The notes under the pieces were generated by a model. It saw only the letters and a list, made by a program, of their open reading frames with translations. It was not told where the DNA came from and searched no databases. A DNA stretch of 64,000 nt, from contig JAWKLF010000001.1 in assembly GCA_041392835.1 (NCBI GenBank), positions 124,001 through 188,000 on the forward strand, read 5' to 3'. This stretch comes from OLB11 sp041392835. Lineage in GTDB: Bacteria; Bacteroidota; Bacteroidia; Chitinophagales; Chitinophagaceae. The position numbers were made by a program, and so were the translations under genes. Shown piece by piece: positions 18,529 through 27,550 of the stretch (position 1 is its first letter; the number at the start of each line of letters is the position of its first letter).

Positions 18529-19245
18529 TTATTTTTTCCAAAGACCACGACCAAAATACCAAGCTACACCAAATGAAAGTGGGCTTACCATGTCAGCAGT
18601 GTGATTGTTGCCAATTACATTAAATCCTACATGTGTATCATTTACTGTATTGTTAGCACCATCATAGTCTGTTTTTAAATTTGATACAGATAAACCAGCT
18701 ATATCAGCATAGATAGCAAATGCATTGTATGGAGTAAATGTAAATCCGAAATCTACTGAACCACCTACACCATTGCGGATACCACTACCAGATAAGAAAG
18801 GTGTAGTTGTAGAACCATTGATATCGTCAGTTTCGAAAGAACCAGTTCTTAATCCTAAAGTACCTCTTGTATAAAGAGCGAACCAGTTATTTAAAGGAAA
18901 ATATTTTTGAGCATATACGCCAAATAATACATCTGTTCCACGCATTTCTCTTTTAGATAAAACTGGAGATTGAGTATAAAAATCTTCAGCAAAGTAGTTG
19001 CTTACACCAAAATTGATACCTAACTCTAAATTATCTACCACCATATAACCTACAGAAGGGTTGAATGTAACATCTGTTTCGCGATATAAAGCTTGTAAAT
19101 CGGGGTCAGATTTGTAGTGATTAATTCCCATGCCTAAGCGAACTACAACATTACCTTGTGATGTAGCTGTTCTTGTTCTTTTTCTTTGTGCATCTACTGA
19201 TAAAGCTGATACAATCATTAAGGATAATACGATAAATTTTTTCAT
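18529..19245 (-). CDS. Outer-membrane beta-barrel protein
   Basis: 238 residues. A signal peptide (MKKFIVLSLMIVSALSVDAQ) precedes a small barrel with the layout of the OmpA/OmpW-like beta-barrel superfamily: GNVVVRLGMGINHY at the N-terminus, strands separated by Gly/Asn turns, and the end SFGVAWYFGRGLWKK. No periplasmic domain follows. The role is unknown. It is a single-gene unit with its own terminator and a TACTTTTG -7 box at 19275-19282. Confidence 0.75.
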   Translation of the reverse strand: MKKFIVLSLMIVSALSVDAQRKRTRTATSQGNVVVRLGMGINHYKSDPDLQALYRETDVTFNPSVGYMVVDNLELGINFGVSNYFAEDFYTQSPVLSKREMRGTDVLFGVYAQKYFPLNNWFALYTRGTLGLRTGSFETDDINGSTTTPFLSGSGIRNGVGGSVDFGFTFTPYNAFAIYADIAGLSVSNLKTDYDGANNTVNDTHVGFNVIGNNHTADMVSPLSFGVAWYFGRGLWKK

Positions 19246-19274
19246 ATTTTCTGTTATTTAATTTTATTTAACGC

Positions 19275-19282
19275 CAAAAGTA
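19275..19282 (-). promoter_or_regulatory. -7 promoter box (TACTTTTG) before the barrel gene
   Basis: On the minus strand TACTTTTG fits TAnnTTTG and lies 29 bases upstream of the ATG at 19245. The distance suits a short leader. No convincing -33 box was seen. Confidence 0.5.
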
Positions 19283-19361
19283 TTATAACTTTTTTATATT
19301 TAAAAGTATTTTTTCGATTTAATTTTAATATTTTTAGCCTCTATAATTTAATATTAATAAT

Positions 19362-19940
19362 ATGAAAAAAGGATTAATTTTATTAGCAGTACTATTAGTA
19401 CTCGGCTTTTGGGTAAAAAACATGTATAATGGCCTTGTTGGCAAAGATGAAAATGTAAAAAAATATTGGGCCGAAGTGCAAAATCAATATCAACGAAGAG
19501 CAGATCTTATACCCAATTTAGTAAACACCGTAAAAGGAGCAGCAAACTTTGAACAAAAAACCTTAACGGACGTAATAGAGGCTCGTGCCAAAGCAACTCA
19601 AATGAAAGTAGATGCCAATGATTTAAGCCCAGAAAAAATTAAGGAATTTCAGGCTGCACAAGGTCAACTTAGCCAAGCTCTTGGAAGACTCATGATGATT
19701 ACTGAAAATTATCCTAATTTAAAAGCAAATCAAAATTTCTTGGATTTACAATCTCAATTAGAAGGTACGGAAAACAGAATCACTGTAGCCAGAAAAGATT
19801 TTAATGACGCCGTTCAAGATTTCAATACCAGCGCAAGAAGTTTTCCGACCAATATTTTTGCCAATATGTTTAATATGAAAGCAAAGGGAACTTTCGAGGC
19901 TGATCAAGCTGCCCAAAAAGCACCCAATGTACAATTCTAA
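19362..19940 (+). CDS. lemA: LemA-family membrane-anchored protein
   Basis: 192 residues. One N-terminal membrane helix (about 4-20, GLILLAVLLVLGFWV) is followed by the four-helix LemA domain with KYWAEVQNQYQRRADLIPNLVNTV and the closing ARSFPTNIFANMF, both family signatures. LemA proteins lie next to TPM-domain genes in very many bacteria, as here (19965 and 20411). The exact role is unclear; an envelope function is assumed. It is divergent from the barrel gene and first of a three-gene operon. Confidence 0.93.
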   Translation: MKKGLILLAVLLVLGFWVKNMYNGLVGKDENVKKYWAEVQNQYQRRADLIPNLVNTVKGAANFEQKTLTDVIEARAKATQMKVDANDLSPEKIKEFQAAQGQLSQALGRLMMITENYPNLKANQNFLDLQSQLEGTENRITVARKDFNDAVQDFNTSARSFPTNIFANMFNMKAKGTFEADQAAQKAPNVQF

Positions 19941-19964
19941 ATCTCAAGATTAATTTAGAATACT

Positions 19965-20414
19965 ATGTTTTGGAAAAAAAGTAATTCATTTTATAACCAA
20001 GAAGAAGCAGCTATTTTGCAAAATGCTGTACAAAAAAATGAATTACATACTTCTGGCGAAATAAGAATATGTGTAGAAAGTAGATGCTATTACATAGACC
20101 CTTTAGATAGAGCAAGAGAATTGTTTTATCAATTAAAAATGTATGAAACCAAAGAGCGCAATGCTATACTTATATATATAGCGTATAAAGATAAAGACTT
20201 TGCCATTTTTGGCGATGCTGCTATATACAATAAAGAAGATGCAGTAAAATGGAAACAAGAAAGTACACTTTTGGCAAAACATTTTCATAGATCCAATTTT
20301 TTAGAGGGACTGCTTACTACTATTAATAATATTGGTAGCATACTTACATTGCATTTTCCAAACAAAGGACAGCAAAAAAATGAATTACCTGACGAAATAG
20401 TTTTTGGGAAATGA
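19965..20414 (+). CDS. TPM-domain protein, soluble
   Basis: 149 residues without signal peptide or membrane helix. The TPM fold is recognised by ASGEIRICVESR-like sequence (here TSGEIRICVESR, about residues 29-40), ELFYQLKMYETKERNAILIYIAYKDKDFAIFGD, and the final helix. It stands between LemA and a membrane TPM protein, the standard LemA-TPM-TPM order. Its stop overlaps the start of the next gene by 4 bases (ATGA), which points to coupled translation. Confidence 0.82.
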   Translation: MFWKKSNSFYNQEEAAILQNAVQKNELHTSGEIRICVESRCYYIDPLDRARELFYQLKMYETKERNAILIYIAYKDKDFAIFGDAAIYNKEDAVKWKQESTLLAKHFHRSNFLEGLLTTINNIGSILTLHFPNKGQQKNELPDEIVFGK

Positions 20415-21244
20415 TAAAATACAACAGTAAAATACACCTTCTCATATTAGTTTGGCTTTTCGGTAGCATTATACAAACTACTAAGGTGTATGCACAGTTG
20501 CCAACAACTACTTATCACAGCGTAATTCCAAATGTTCCCAATCCACCGAGATTGATAAATGACTTGGCCAATATGCTAAGCGATTTTGAAGAAGAAAGTT
20601 TGGAAAAAAAAGTTCTTGACTTTGAAAAAGAATCATCCAATGAAATAAGCGTAGTTACTGTAGATACACTTGGTGGATTAGAAGTTTCTCAATTTGCCAA
20701 CGAACTTGGCAGAAAATGGAACATTGGTAAAGCCTCTAAAAAAAATGGGGTATTACTTTTAATCTCAAAAAAAGATAGAAAAATAAATATTTCGCCTGGC
20801 TATGGATTATCTGGTGTGCTTACGGATGTAATATGTGGTAGAATTATCAGAAATCACATCACGCCCAACTTTAAACAGGGCAATTTTTATTTAGGCATAG
20901 ATGAAGCCGTAGATGCTTTAATAGCAGGCAGCAAAGGTGAGTTTACTAATGATGAGTATCAAAGTGAAGAGGCTGGCTCATTACTGCCTATAGTTTTTTT
21001 GCTACTATTTATGTTTTTTTTCTTTTTTCTTTTTTATAAAATGCGAAACCATAGAAATATCTATGTAAGCAGAAGAGGATACAAATACGATGAAACTGGT
21101 TGGGGCTCCTTGCCACGATCGGGCACAGGTTGGTTTACATCAGGCGGGTGGGGCGACAATGATGGCGGTGGTGGAGGCGGTTTTGGCGGCTTTGGTGGAG
21201 GTGGTGGTGGTTTTGATGGAGGTGGTGCCAGTGGGAGTTGGTAG
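20411..21244 (+). CDS. TPM-domain membrane protein with Gly-rich tail (YgcG-like)
   Basis: 277 residues. A signal peptide (about 8-29) is followed by the TPM domain (RLINDLANMLSDFEEESLEKKV, EISVVTVDTLGG, NGVLLLISKKDRKINISPGYGLSGVLTD). A membrane helix lies at about 195-216 and a C-terminal tail is made of Gly repeats ending in GGGASGSW. This tail is typical of YgcG-type proteins that pair with LemA. The TPM domain faces the periplasm. It closes the lemA operon. Confidence 0.87.
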   Translation: MIKYNSKIHLLILVWLFGSIIQTTKVYAQLPTTTYHSVIPNVPNPPRLINDLANMLSDFEEESLEKKVLDFEKESSNEISVVTVDTLGGLEVSQFANELGRKWNIGKASKKNGVLLLISKKDRKINISPGYGLSGVLTDVICGRIIRNHITPNFKQGNFYLGIDEAVDALIAGSKGEFTNDEYQSEEAGSLLPIVFLLLFMFFFFFLFYKMRNHRNIYVSRRGYKYDETGWGSLPRSGTGWFTSGGWGDNDGGGGGGFGGFGGGGGGFDGGGASGSW

Positions 21245-21305
21245 CCTTTGCGTATTTTTCAATAATATTTAGCACAATTTTTAAAAACATACTTGCATTT
21301 TGACT

Positions 21306-21313
21306 TAATTTTG
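21306..21313 (+). promoter_or_regulatory. -7 promoter box (TAATTTTG) before the sigma-54-type regulator
   Basis: TAATTTTG fits TAnnTTTG and lies 14 bases before the ATG at 21328. No -33 TTG is found at 19-20 bases. The box gives the regulator and lptE a promoter of their own. Confidence 0.4.
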
Positions 21314-21327
21314 TATGAAAAATTGGC

Positions 21328-22596
21328 ATGTTAAATAGTCAGGAATTAATATCAATTAAAAATAGGTATGGAATAATTGGAAATGATGAAAGCCTAAATT
21401 ATGCATTATCAGTAGCTGTGCAGGTCGCCAATACAGATTTAACTGTTCTAATTCAAGGAGAAAGCGGGGTTGGGAAGGAAATATTTTCTCAAATTATTCA
21501 TAATCAAAGCCAACGAAAGCATAATTCGTTTATAGCCATCAATTGTGGGGCTATACCCGAAGGTACTATAGACTCAGAATTATTTGGACATGAAAAAGGT
21601 TCGTTTACCAGTGCCAATGAAAGCAGAAAAGGATATTTTGAAACCGTAAATGGTGGTACTATCTTTTTAGATGAAATAGGCGAATTGCCTTTGGGAACAC
21701 AAGCACGTCTTTTGCGCGTTTTAGAAGCTGGCGAATATATACGAGTAGGTTCAAGCAAGGTGCAAAAAACAAACGTTAGAGTTATAGCTGCCACCAACAA
21801 AGATTTACTTCAGCTGGTTCAGGCAGGCCGATTTAGAGAAGATTTGTATTATAGATTGAGTACAGTGCCTATACGTGTAGTACCTCTTCGTGAACGAAAA
21901 AATGACGTACCAACTTTATTTAGAAAATTTTGTGTTGATTTTGCTGAGCGTTATAAAACAGCACCCATACAACTTACCGATGATGCTTTACAACTTTTAA
22001 TAAATTATAGATGGCCAGGAAATATTAGAGAGTTGAAAAATATTGCTGAACAAATATCCGTTTTGGCGCCACAGCGTTTAGTAGACGCCGATGAGTTATC
22101 GTATTTTTTGCCAAAATTATATGATAATCATTTGCCAATGATAAGCAATCCAGCAAACGGATCAAGCACCAGTGATTCTAATTTTGCCAACGAAAGAGAG
22201 ATTTTGTACAAACTTTTCTTTGATATGAAAAAAGATGTAACAGAACTCAAAAAAATGTTTTTTGATATTGTTAAAAACCCCAATTTGAGTACCGTGTACG
22301 AACATGCCTACGACAACAACGAGTCACCACAAAACATGCCCTTTGGAGGTGATATTGGGCTACCCGTTTCGAGTACAAAGTCTATCTTCTTGCCGTCGAA
22401 AAATGAAGGGGTCAGCTCAATAGAAAAAACCCATGAAATGGTTGAAGAGACACTGAATTTGGCAGAAAAAGAAAAAGAATTTATCATTAAAGCTTTAAAA
22501 AAACATAGAGGAAGAAGAAGAGATGCTGCATCCGAGTTGGGGATTTCGGAAAGGACATTGTATAGAAAAATTAAAGAATACGATATAGATGAATAA
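21328..22596 (+). CDS. Sigma-54-interacting AAA+ transcriptional regulator with Fis-type HTH
   Basis: 422 residues. There is no N-terminal sensor domain; the protein begins almost at once with the AAA+ ATPase: Walker A GESGVGKE (44-51), Walker B GTIFLDEIGELP, arginine-finger region FREDLYYRLSTVPI and RWPGNIRELKN. The loop that touches sigma-54, normally GAFTGA, is GSFTSA here (91-96). A linker of about 140 residues precedes the Fis-like HTH (RDAASELGISERTLYRKIKEY). Regulators of this type stand before lptE in many Bacteroidota, and here the genes overlap by 8 bases. Target promoters are unknown. Confidence 0.88.
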   Translation: MLNSQELISIKNRYGIIGNDESLNYALSVAVQVANTDLTVLIQGESGVGKEIFSQIIHNQSQRKHNSFIAINCGAIPEGTIDSELFGHEKGSFTSANESRKGYFETVNGGTIFLDEIGELPLGTQARLLRVLEAGEYIRVGSSKVQKTNVRVIAATNKDLLQLVQAGRFREDLYYRLSTVPIRVVPLRERKNDVPTLFRKFCVDFAERYKTAPIQLTDDALQLLINYRWPGNIRELKNIAEQISVLAPQRLVDADELSYFLPKLYDNHLPMISNPANGSSTSDSNFANEREILYKLFFDMKKDVTELKKMFFDIVKNPNLSTVYEHAYDNNESPQNMPFGGDIGLPVSSTKSIFLPSKNEGVSSIEKTHEMVEETLNLAEKEKEFIIKALKKHRGRRRDAASELGISERTLYRKIKEYDIDE

Positions 22597-23107
22597 ACGA
22601 TTTCACAACATATTGAAAATATACAGCACCCTTTTTGCATGTCTTATGGGTTTGGCCCAGTGTGGAGTATACAGTTTCACTGGTGCTGCCATAGAAGGCA
22701 AGACCATCAATATACACTATATAGATAATAATGCTTTAAACATAGCCCCTAGTCTAAGTCCAACCTTTACTGAAAAATTGAGACAGCGCATTTTATCACA
22801 AACGTCATTGTCGCAACTCAATAATGACCAAACGGATTATGACCTGAGTGGTATGATTACTAATTATGAAATATCAGTAGCTGCTATATCCGGAAACGAC
22901 CTCAGTGAAAAAAATAGGCTAACTATTAGCGTCGAAATTGAATTTATTAACAGGCTTAATGAAAAAAATAATTTTACGCAACGTTTTTCGAGGTTTGCAG
23001 ATTTTGATGCGCAGCAAAATATACAAAGTATTGAAAGCCAATTAATTAATGATATTTCTACACAGTTGGTAGATGATATTTTTAATAAAGCCTTTGTAAA
23101 TTGGTAA
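22589..23107 (+). CDS. lptE: LPS-assembly lipoprotein LptE family
   Basis: 172 residues. It begins with a lipoprotein signal; the lipobox LAQC puts the lipidated Cys at residue 25, followed by GVYSFTGAAIEGKTINI, which fits the Bacteroidota LptE family. LptE holds LptD in the outer membrane for LPS insertion. Length and strand pattern fit the family. The start overlaps the end of the AAA+ regulator by 8 bases, so translation is probably coupled. secG, which follows in many relatives, is absent here. Confidence 0.82.
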   Translation: MNKRFHNILKIYSTLFACLMGLAQCGVYSFTGAAIEGKTINIHYIDNNALNIAPSLSPTFTEKLRQRILSQTSLSQLNNDQTDYDLSGMITNYEISVAAISGNDLSEKNRLTISVEIEFINRLNEKNNFTQRFSRFADFDAQQNIQSIESQLINDISTQLVDDIFNKAFVNW

Positions 23108-23185
23108 TAAATAAAGCTTCTGGGGTTTTCATTTTTCACAATAAATGCCTCAAAAAATCTGAATAACTATTTTTTTCTTACTGAA

Positions 23186-23215
23186 TTGTTTATTGATAGT
23201 ATTTCATTAACTTTA
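23186..23215 (+). promoter_or_regulatory. Complete Bacteroidota promoter (TTG-N19-TAACTTTA)
   Basis: TTG at 23186-23188, then exactly 19 bases, then TAACTTTA at 23208-23215. This matches the -33/-7 consensus TTTG-N19-TAnnTTTG except for the last base of the -7 box. The start codon of the GEVED gene follows 18 bases behind, leaving a leader of about 12 bases. Confidence 0.65.
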
Positions 23216-23233
23216 CGAAATAAAATAACATTC

Positions 23234-26146
23234 ATGAACAAATCATTACTAAAAATTATTTTTACATCAGTATTTTCGTTTTTGATTTCTCCTTTATTCT
23301 CACAATATTGTTTATCTAGTTTTACTACGGGTTGCAATGATGGTGATATGATTAATCAATTTTATACTACTGGAGGAGTTACCAATATTTCGAATCTAAA
23401 CTCTGGATGTAATGGCGTATTGCCAAATGTAACAACCTATTTTCCTAATTTGAGCTGTTCCCAAGTACAAGGACAAAATATTGCGGTCAATGTGCAATCG
23501 GGCACCGCCACTTGGACTCAAGGTTTCAGAATTTGGGTAGATTGGGACAATGATTTTGCTTTTTCTGCCACTGAATCTGTATGGGCATCTGCTGCTGCCT
23601 CAACCGCTTTGCAAACTGGTACTTTTACAATACCTGCTACGGCTACACCAGGCTTAAAAAGAATGCGTGTTATGTGTCGTTTTGCTACTGTGCCTGCTGC
23701 TACTGATGCCTGCGGTGGAAGTTTTTCTTATGGTGAAGTAGAAGACTATAATCTTGTTGTTATTTCCAATATAAATTGTTCAACACCTGTTATAGCTGGC
23801 ACAGCTACAGCATCACCTAACCCAGTATGTCCTGGTCAACCTATTACTATGAGTTTAACGGGTAATACCAATGCAAATGGTATTTCGTATCAATGGTGGC
23901 GTGCATCTTCTTGTAATGGGCCTTGGGTGCCATTACCAAGTAGTAATAGTAATCCATATAGTTATACACCGCCTTCTTCAACTACAGGTGCCACTTACTA
24001 TTTTAAATGTCATATAACTTGTTTAAATTCTGGCGCTGTTGACTCTTCTACTTGTGTAGGTCCTATTGTAGTACAACCTTGGTCGCCAACTTCGCCATGT
24101 TATGGCCCATCGTCCTCCACGTTGACCAATAATATTAATATATTAAATGTTACTTTAGGTTCTTTAAACAATAGTACCACATGTAATACTCCATTGGTAG
24201 GTTCGCAAGGTGTAGCTACAGGTTCTGCAAATCAATTTGCCGATTTTACAGGTGTAGGTGGTGTGCCGCCTCCAACTATTTTTAAAGTTTTACCAACTCC
24301 TTTTAGTTTTACAAATGGTGGTTGCACTGGAACTAATACGAGCAATTTAGCCGTTTATATAGACTATAATCACAATGCTGTATTTGAAGACCCTGCTGAG
24401 TTAGCTTTTTCTAATGGTGCTACCGCGATTACTGCTGCTAGTACATTAACTGGCAATGTTACTGTACCAAGCACGGCACTTACTGGTATTACACGTATGC
24501 GCGTCATTAATAAATATACGACTGGTGGTGCTATTACGCCTTCCAGTACTTATTTTTATGGTGAAACAGAAGATTATCTAGTCGATATATTGGCACAAGC
24601 ACCCGTTGACCCTGCTGTAATATCTATCACGGGTCCAACTGGTAATTGCTTCTCAGCCAATGAAAACTTTGTAGTTCAAGTGACCAATTACGGTTCTCAA
24701 ACTATTAATTTATTTAATACACCACTAAAAGTATATTTAATACAAAATGGAGTCGTAATTGATTCTGTATTATTAAATGGGGTTGGGCAAACTTTATTAC
24801 CTAGTGGTGGTAATTCTATCAATGCCAATTTTAATAATATTAATTTATATCCAGGAGGAACGTATTCTATCAATACATCATTAGCTTTTACAAATACAAC
24901 GGTAAACAATGCATACCTGCATAATGACTCATTGAGTATAGCGCCAAGCTATTTAAACCTTAGACCCACTCCAGGACCAGATTATACCCTTTGTCAATAT
25001 AGTTCTATTCCTTTTGGTCAAGGTTTAACGGCATCTGGTTGTGCTACTCCTGTTAATGACTCTATTGTAATACCTTTTACATTAAATACACCATTACCCA
25101 ATCCAACATCGAATAGTCCAAATGGCGCTATGTCATTTGCTACAGGATTAGTGCCAACTTTATCTCTTCCAACATCTGGAGTTACGGTTACAGGAGCAGT
25201 AGAACAGGTAACAAATCTAAGTACAGCTTTGGGTGGTTGGGCTAATGAAGCAAGATTCCCCATTTTTTCAGGTCCTATGACGGTTCCGCCTAATATAGCA
25301 AATGCATTATATGCTTCTGCTGTAGGTAATACAGCTACAGGTTCTTCTTGTTTCCAGTGGAATAATTATCCATCTTTGACCTCAACTAATTCTGCAACGA
25401 ACTTAACCAATTTATGGAACTATATTATTAATCCATTGAATGCTGGTAATACCTTGAGTATGGGTTATCATAGTACGTGGTCGGGCAATGCTACATCGAA
25501 AGGCTTTAATATAAATGCTTGTGCTAGCACTACAATTGCTGTTCTTAAAATTTATTATACCTATGTGCCTGCAAGCTTTGAGTGGTATGCAGTTCCTACT
25601 GGCGGTACCATATTAAGTACCAGTGTGCCATTCGACCCCATTGGCGTGCCAGGGTCGGGTGTGCCTAATTCCAATACTACAGGCATATATCCATTTTATG
25701 TATCATGCCAAGGTTCTTCTGATTGTAGAGCAGAGGTTGACTTAATCATACCAGCTGCACCGATTACGATACAAGATACCTTGACACATTGTGAGTTTCC
25801 TTCAGGTAGTAACGGTGCTCTTTTTAACTTAACAACGGTAATACCTTCTGTAGGCCCTCAATCTGTAATCGATACCAATGTACAAGTTACTTTTTATCAA
25901 GATCAAGGTTTGTTTAGTCCTGTAACTCCTGATACGGCCTATTTGACAAGCTCAAACTTTGTGTACACTAAAGTACAAGATACATTGAATGGATGCTTTA
26001 CCAGCGATAGCTTGTATTTGAGTGTGTTCTCAACTCCTGATTTCGGTAGTGCCTTCTTAAATGGTAATGCATACGCCCCATCATATAGATGTGGCTTCAT
26101 TAATTACGGTGCCATTGCCTACAGGCAGCGATACCTTATATTATGA
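23234..26146 (+). CDS. GEVED-domain secreted surface protein, N-terminal intact part
   Basis: About 970 codons from the ATG at 23234, which directly precedes the signal peptide (MNKSLLKIIFTSVFSFLISPLFSQ). Two GEVED domains are seen, ending in FSYGEVEDYNLVV and YFYGETEDYLVDI, each with an upstream VDWDNDFAF or YIDYNHNAVFED motif. Between and after them lie Ig/CARDB-like stretches rich in Thr, Ser, Asn and Pro. Such proteins are exported by the type IX system and act at the cell surface, often in adhesion. The frame is lost at about 26080. The last residues before the TGA-like end are not family-like, and the true continuation lies in other frames up to 27384. Confidence 0.75.
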   Translation: MNKSLLKIIFTSVFSFLISPLFSQYCLSSFTTGCNDGDMINQFYTTGGVTNISNLNSGCNGVLPNVTTYFPNLSCSQVQGQNIAVNVQSGTATWTQGFRIWVDWDNDFAFSATESVWASAAASTALQTGTFTIPATATPGLKRMRVMCRFATVPAATDACGGSFSYGEVEDYNLVVISNINCSTPVIAGTATASPNPVCPGQPITMSLTGNTNANGISYQWWRASSCNGPWVPLPSSNSNPYSYTPPSSTTGATYYFKCHITCLNSGAVDSSTCVGPIVVQPWSPTSPCYGPSSSTLTNNINILNVTLGSLNNSTTCNTPLVGSQGVATGSANQFADFTGVGGVPPPTIFKVLPTPFSFTNGGCTGTNTSNLAVYIDYNHNAVFEDPAELAFSNGATAITAASTLTGNVTVPSTALTGITRMRVINKYTTGGAITPSSTYFYGETEDYLVDILAQAPVDPAVISITGPTGNCFSANENFVVQVTNYGSQTINLFNTPLKVYLIQNGVVIDSVLLNGVGQTLLPSGGNSINANFNNINLYPGGTYSINTSLAFTNTTVNNAYLHNDSLSIAPSYLNLRPTPGPDYTLCQYSSIPFGQGLTASGCATPVNDSIVIPFTLNTPLPNPTSNSPNGAMSFATGLVPTLSLPTSGVTVTGAVEQVTNLSTALGGWANEARFPIFSGPMTVPPNIANALYASAVGNTATGSSCFQWNNYPSLTSTNSATNLTNLWNYIINPLNAGNTLSMGYHSTWSGNATSKGFNINACASTTIAVLKIYYTYVPASFEWYAVPTGGTILSTSVPFDPIGVPGSGVPNSNTTGIYPFYVSCQGSSDCRAEVDLIIPAAPITIQDTLTHCEFPSGSNGALFNLTTVIPSVGPQSVIDTNVQVTFYQDQGLFSPVTPDTAYLTSSNFVYTKVQDTLNGCFTSDSLYLSVFSTPDFGSAFLNGNAYAPSYRCGFINYGAIAYRQRYLIL

Positions 26147-27384
26147 AGATCCATTATTTATGACACCACATCCCAATCCACACAATATAACCACTGTGAA
26201 TACAGTGTATATAGTAGTAGAAACGAATACGACACCAGCTTGTGGTGATACCGCAACAACGATTATTAATATATTGCCTCAATCCAATTATATCGGTAAT
26301 CAGATGTTACCATTTAACTATTCAGATTGCTCATCGATACCATTGGGTGTATTTAGTTTGACCGATGGCTTATCCGATACACTTCGAACCACAACCGATT
26401 GTAGAAAAATAGTAGCCGTAACCGATGAGCCCGATGGAACAGATTTGGGTAGTATAACGGCAAGTAGATGTAGCCTGTAGCACCCCTGTATACCAAGGTC
26501 AGCCATATGTGAATAGGGTATATCAGATAACACCAACGAATAATGATAGTGCAACCGTATGCTTATACTATTTAGATGAAGACTTTAACTCATTTAGTGC
26601 CGATGCCTTTGTGATGGGCTGGGATGTAATTGATACCAACGAGCAATCTATGTATTACCAAAGTACATAATGGCCCTGCTGGAAATCCTGGTAGTACATT
26701 TACAGTAATACCCAATAGTGCAATGAATATCAGCTATGATCCAAGTACAACAGTATGGCGGGTATGTTTCCCAGTGAGTGATTTTTCATATTTTTATTGT
26801 CATACCTGCAATCCAGTCAATGCAGCTTTACCGGTGCAGTTTAGTTTGAAGGTAAGCGTGTAGGGGATGTAAGTGAGTTGACGTGGTCAACCTCACGCCG
26901 ACAAGAGTAATAACCACTTTATAGTAGAAAGAAGTAAAGACGGCAATAACTTTATATCGATATCAAACAAGATAGCCACACAGGCTATAGGAGGCAATAG
27001 CAATAGTATATTTTAATATGGCTATACCGATGCAAGCCCTATGCAAGGACATAACTACTACAGACTACGTCAAGTAGATATAGATGGTAGAGAGAGTGAG
27101 AGCAAGGTAGTAGATGTGTACTATAGCAATGAAGTGATGGTGAGTTTGTATCCGAATCCAGTATCAAATATGCTGTATGTAGATGTGAATACACTAAGGC
27201 GGCCAAAGCCACGATGCGCATATTGGATGCTACTGGCAGAGTGGTATTGGAGGAAGCTATAGAATTGGGCGTAGGCAATAGCAAGGCAAGTATGAATATG
27301 AGTAGCCTAAGCGATGGCATGTATATGTTTGTCATCAGTAATGATAAAGACATAAACTATACCCAAACGATACGCAAACAATAA
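26061..27384 (+). pseudogene. C-terminal part of the GEVED surface protein with T9SS sorting domain, multiply frame-broken
   Basis: The protein can be followed to a normal T9SS type A sorting domain only by changing frame six times, near 26080, 26460, 26640, 26842, 26900 and 27190. It also has one in-frame TAA at about 27015 (expected CAA). Recognisable pieces in order are LPTGSDTLYYEDP, DVACSTPVYQGQPYVNRVYQ, TKVHNGPAGNPGSTF, FEGKRVGDVSELTWSTS, NNHFIVERSKDGNNF, YYRLRQVDIDGRES, SLYPNPVSNMLYVDV, ATMRILDATGRVVLEEA and the end TQTIRKQ. All pieces are coherent, so the events look recent or are assembly errors in a repeat-rich region. Confidence 0.75.
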
Positions 27385-27414
27385 AACTAAAAAACAAAAA
27401 ACAAAAATTCAAAA

Positions 27415-27448
27415 CAGAGGTCATCGAATAGATGACCTCTGCTTTTTT
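27415..27448 (+). terminator. Rho-independent terminator after the GEVED gene
   Basis: An 11-bp perfect stem CAGAGGTCATC / GATGACCTCTG with loop GAATA is followed by C and six T. It lies about 30 bases behind the ancestral stop at 27384, showing where the full gene used to end. Confidence 0.93.
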
Positions 27449-27522
27449 ATAGTAGATGGATTTTTTTAATCATTCGCTACTTTAAATATATTGCCAAAAA
27501 CAAGTTTAGCTATTGAAATACC

Positions 27523-27530
27523 TATATTTG
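27523..27530 (+). promoter_or_regulatory. -7 promoter box (TATATTTG) before kup
   Basis: TATATTTG fits TAnnTTTG and lies 20 bases before the GTG start of kup. No clear -33 element was seen. Confidence 0.5.
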
Positions 27531-27550
27531 CTTTTTAAAACCCTACAAGA

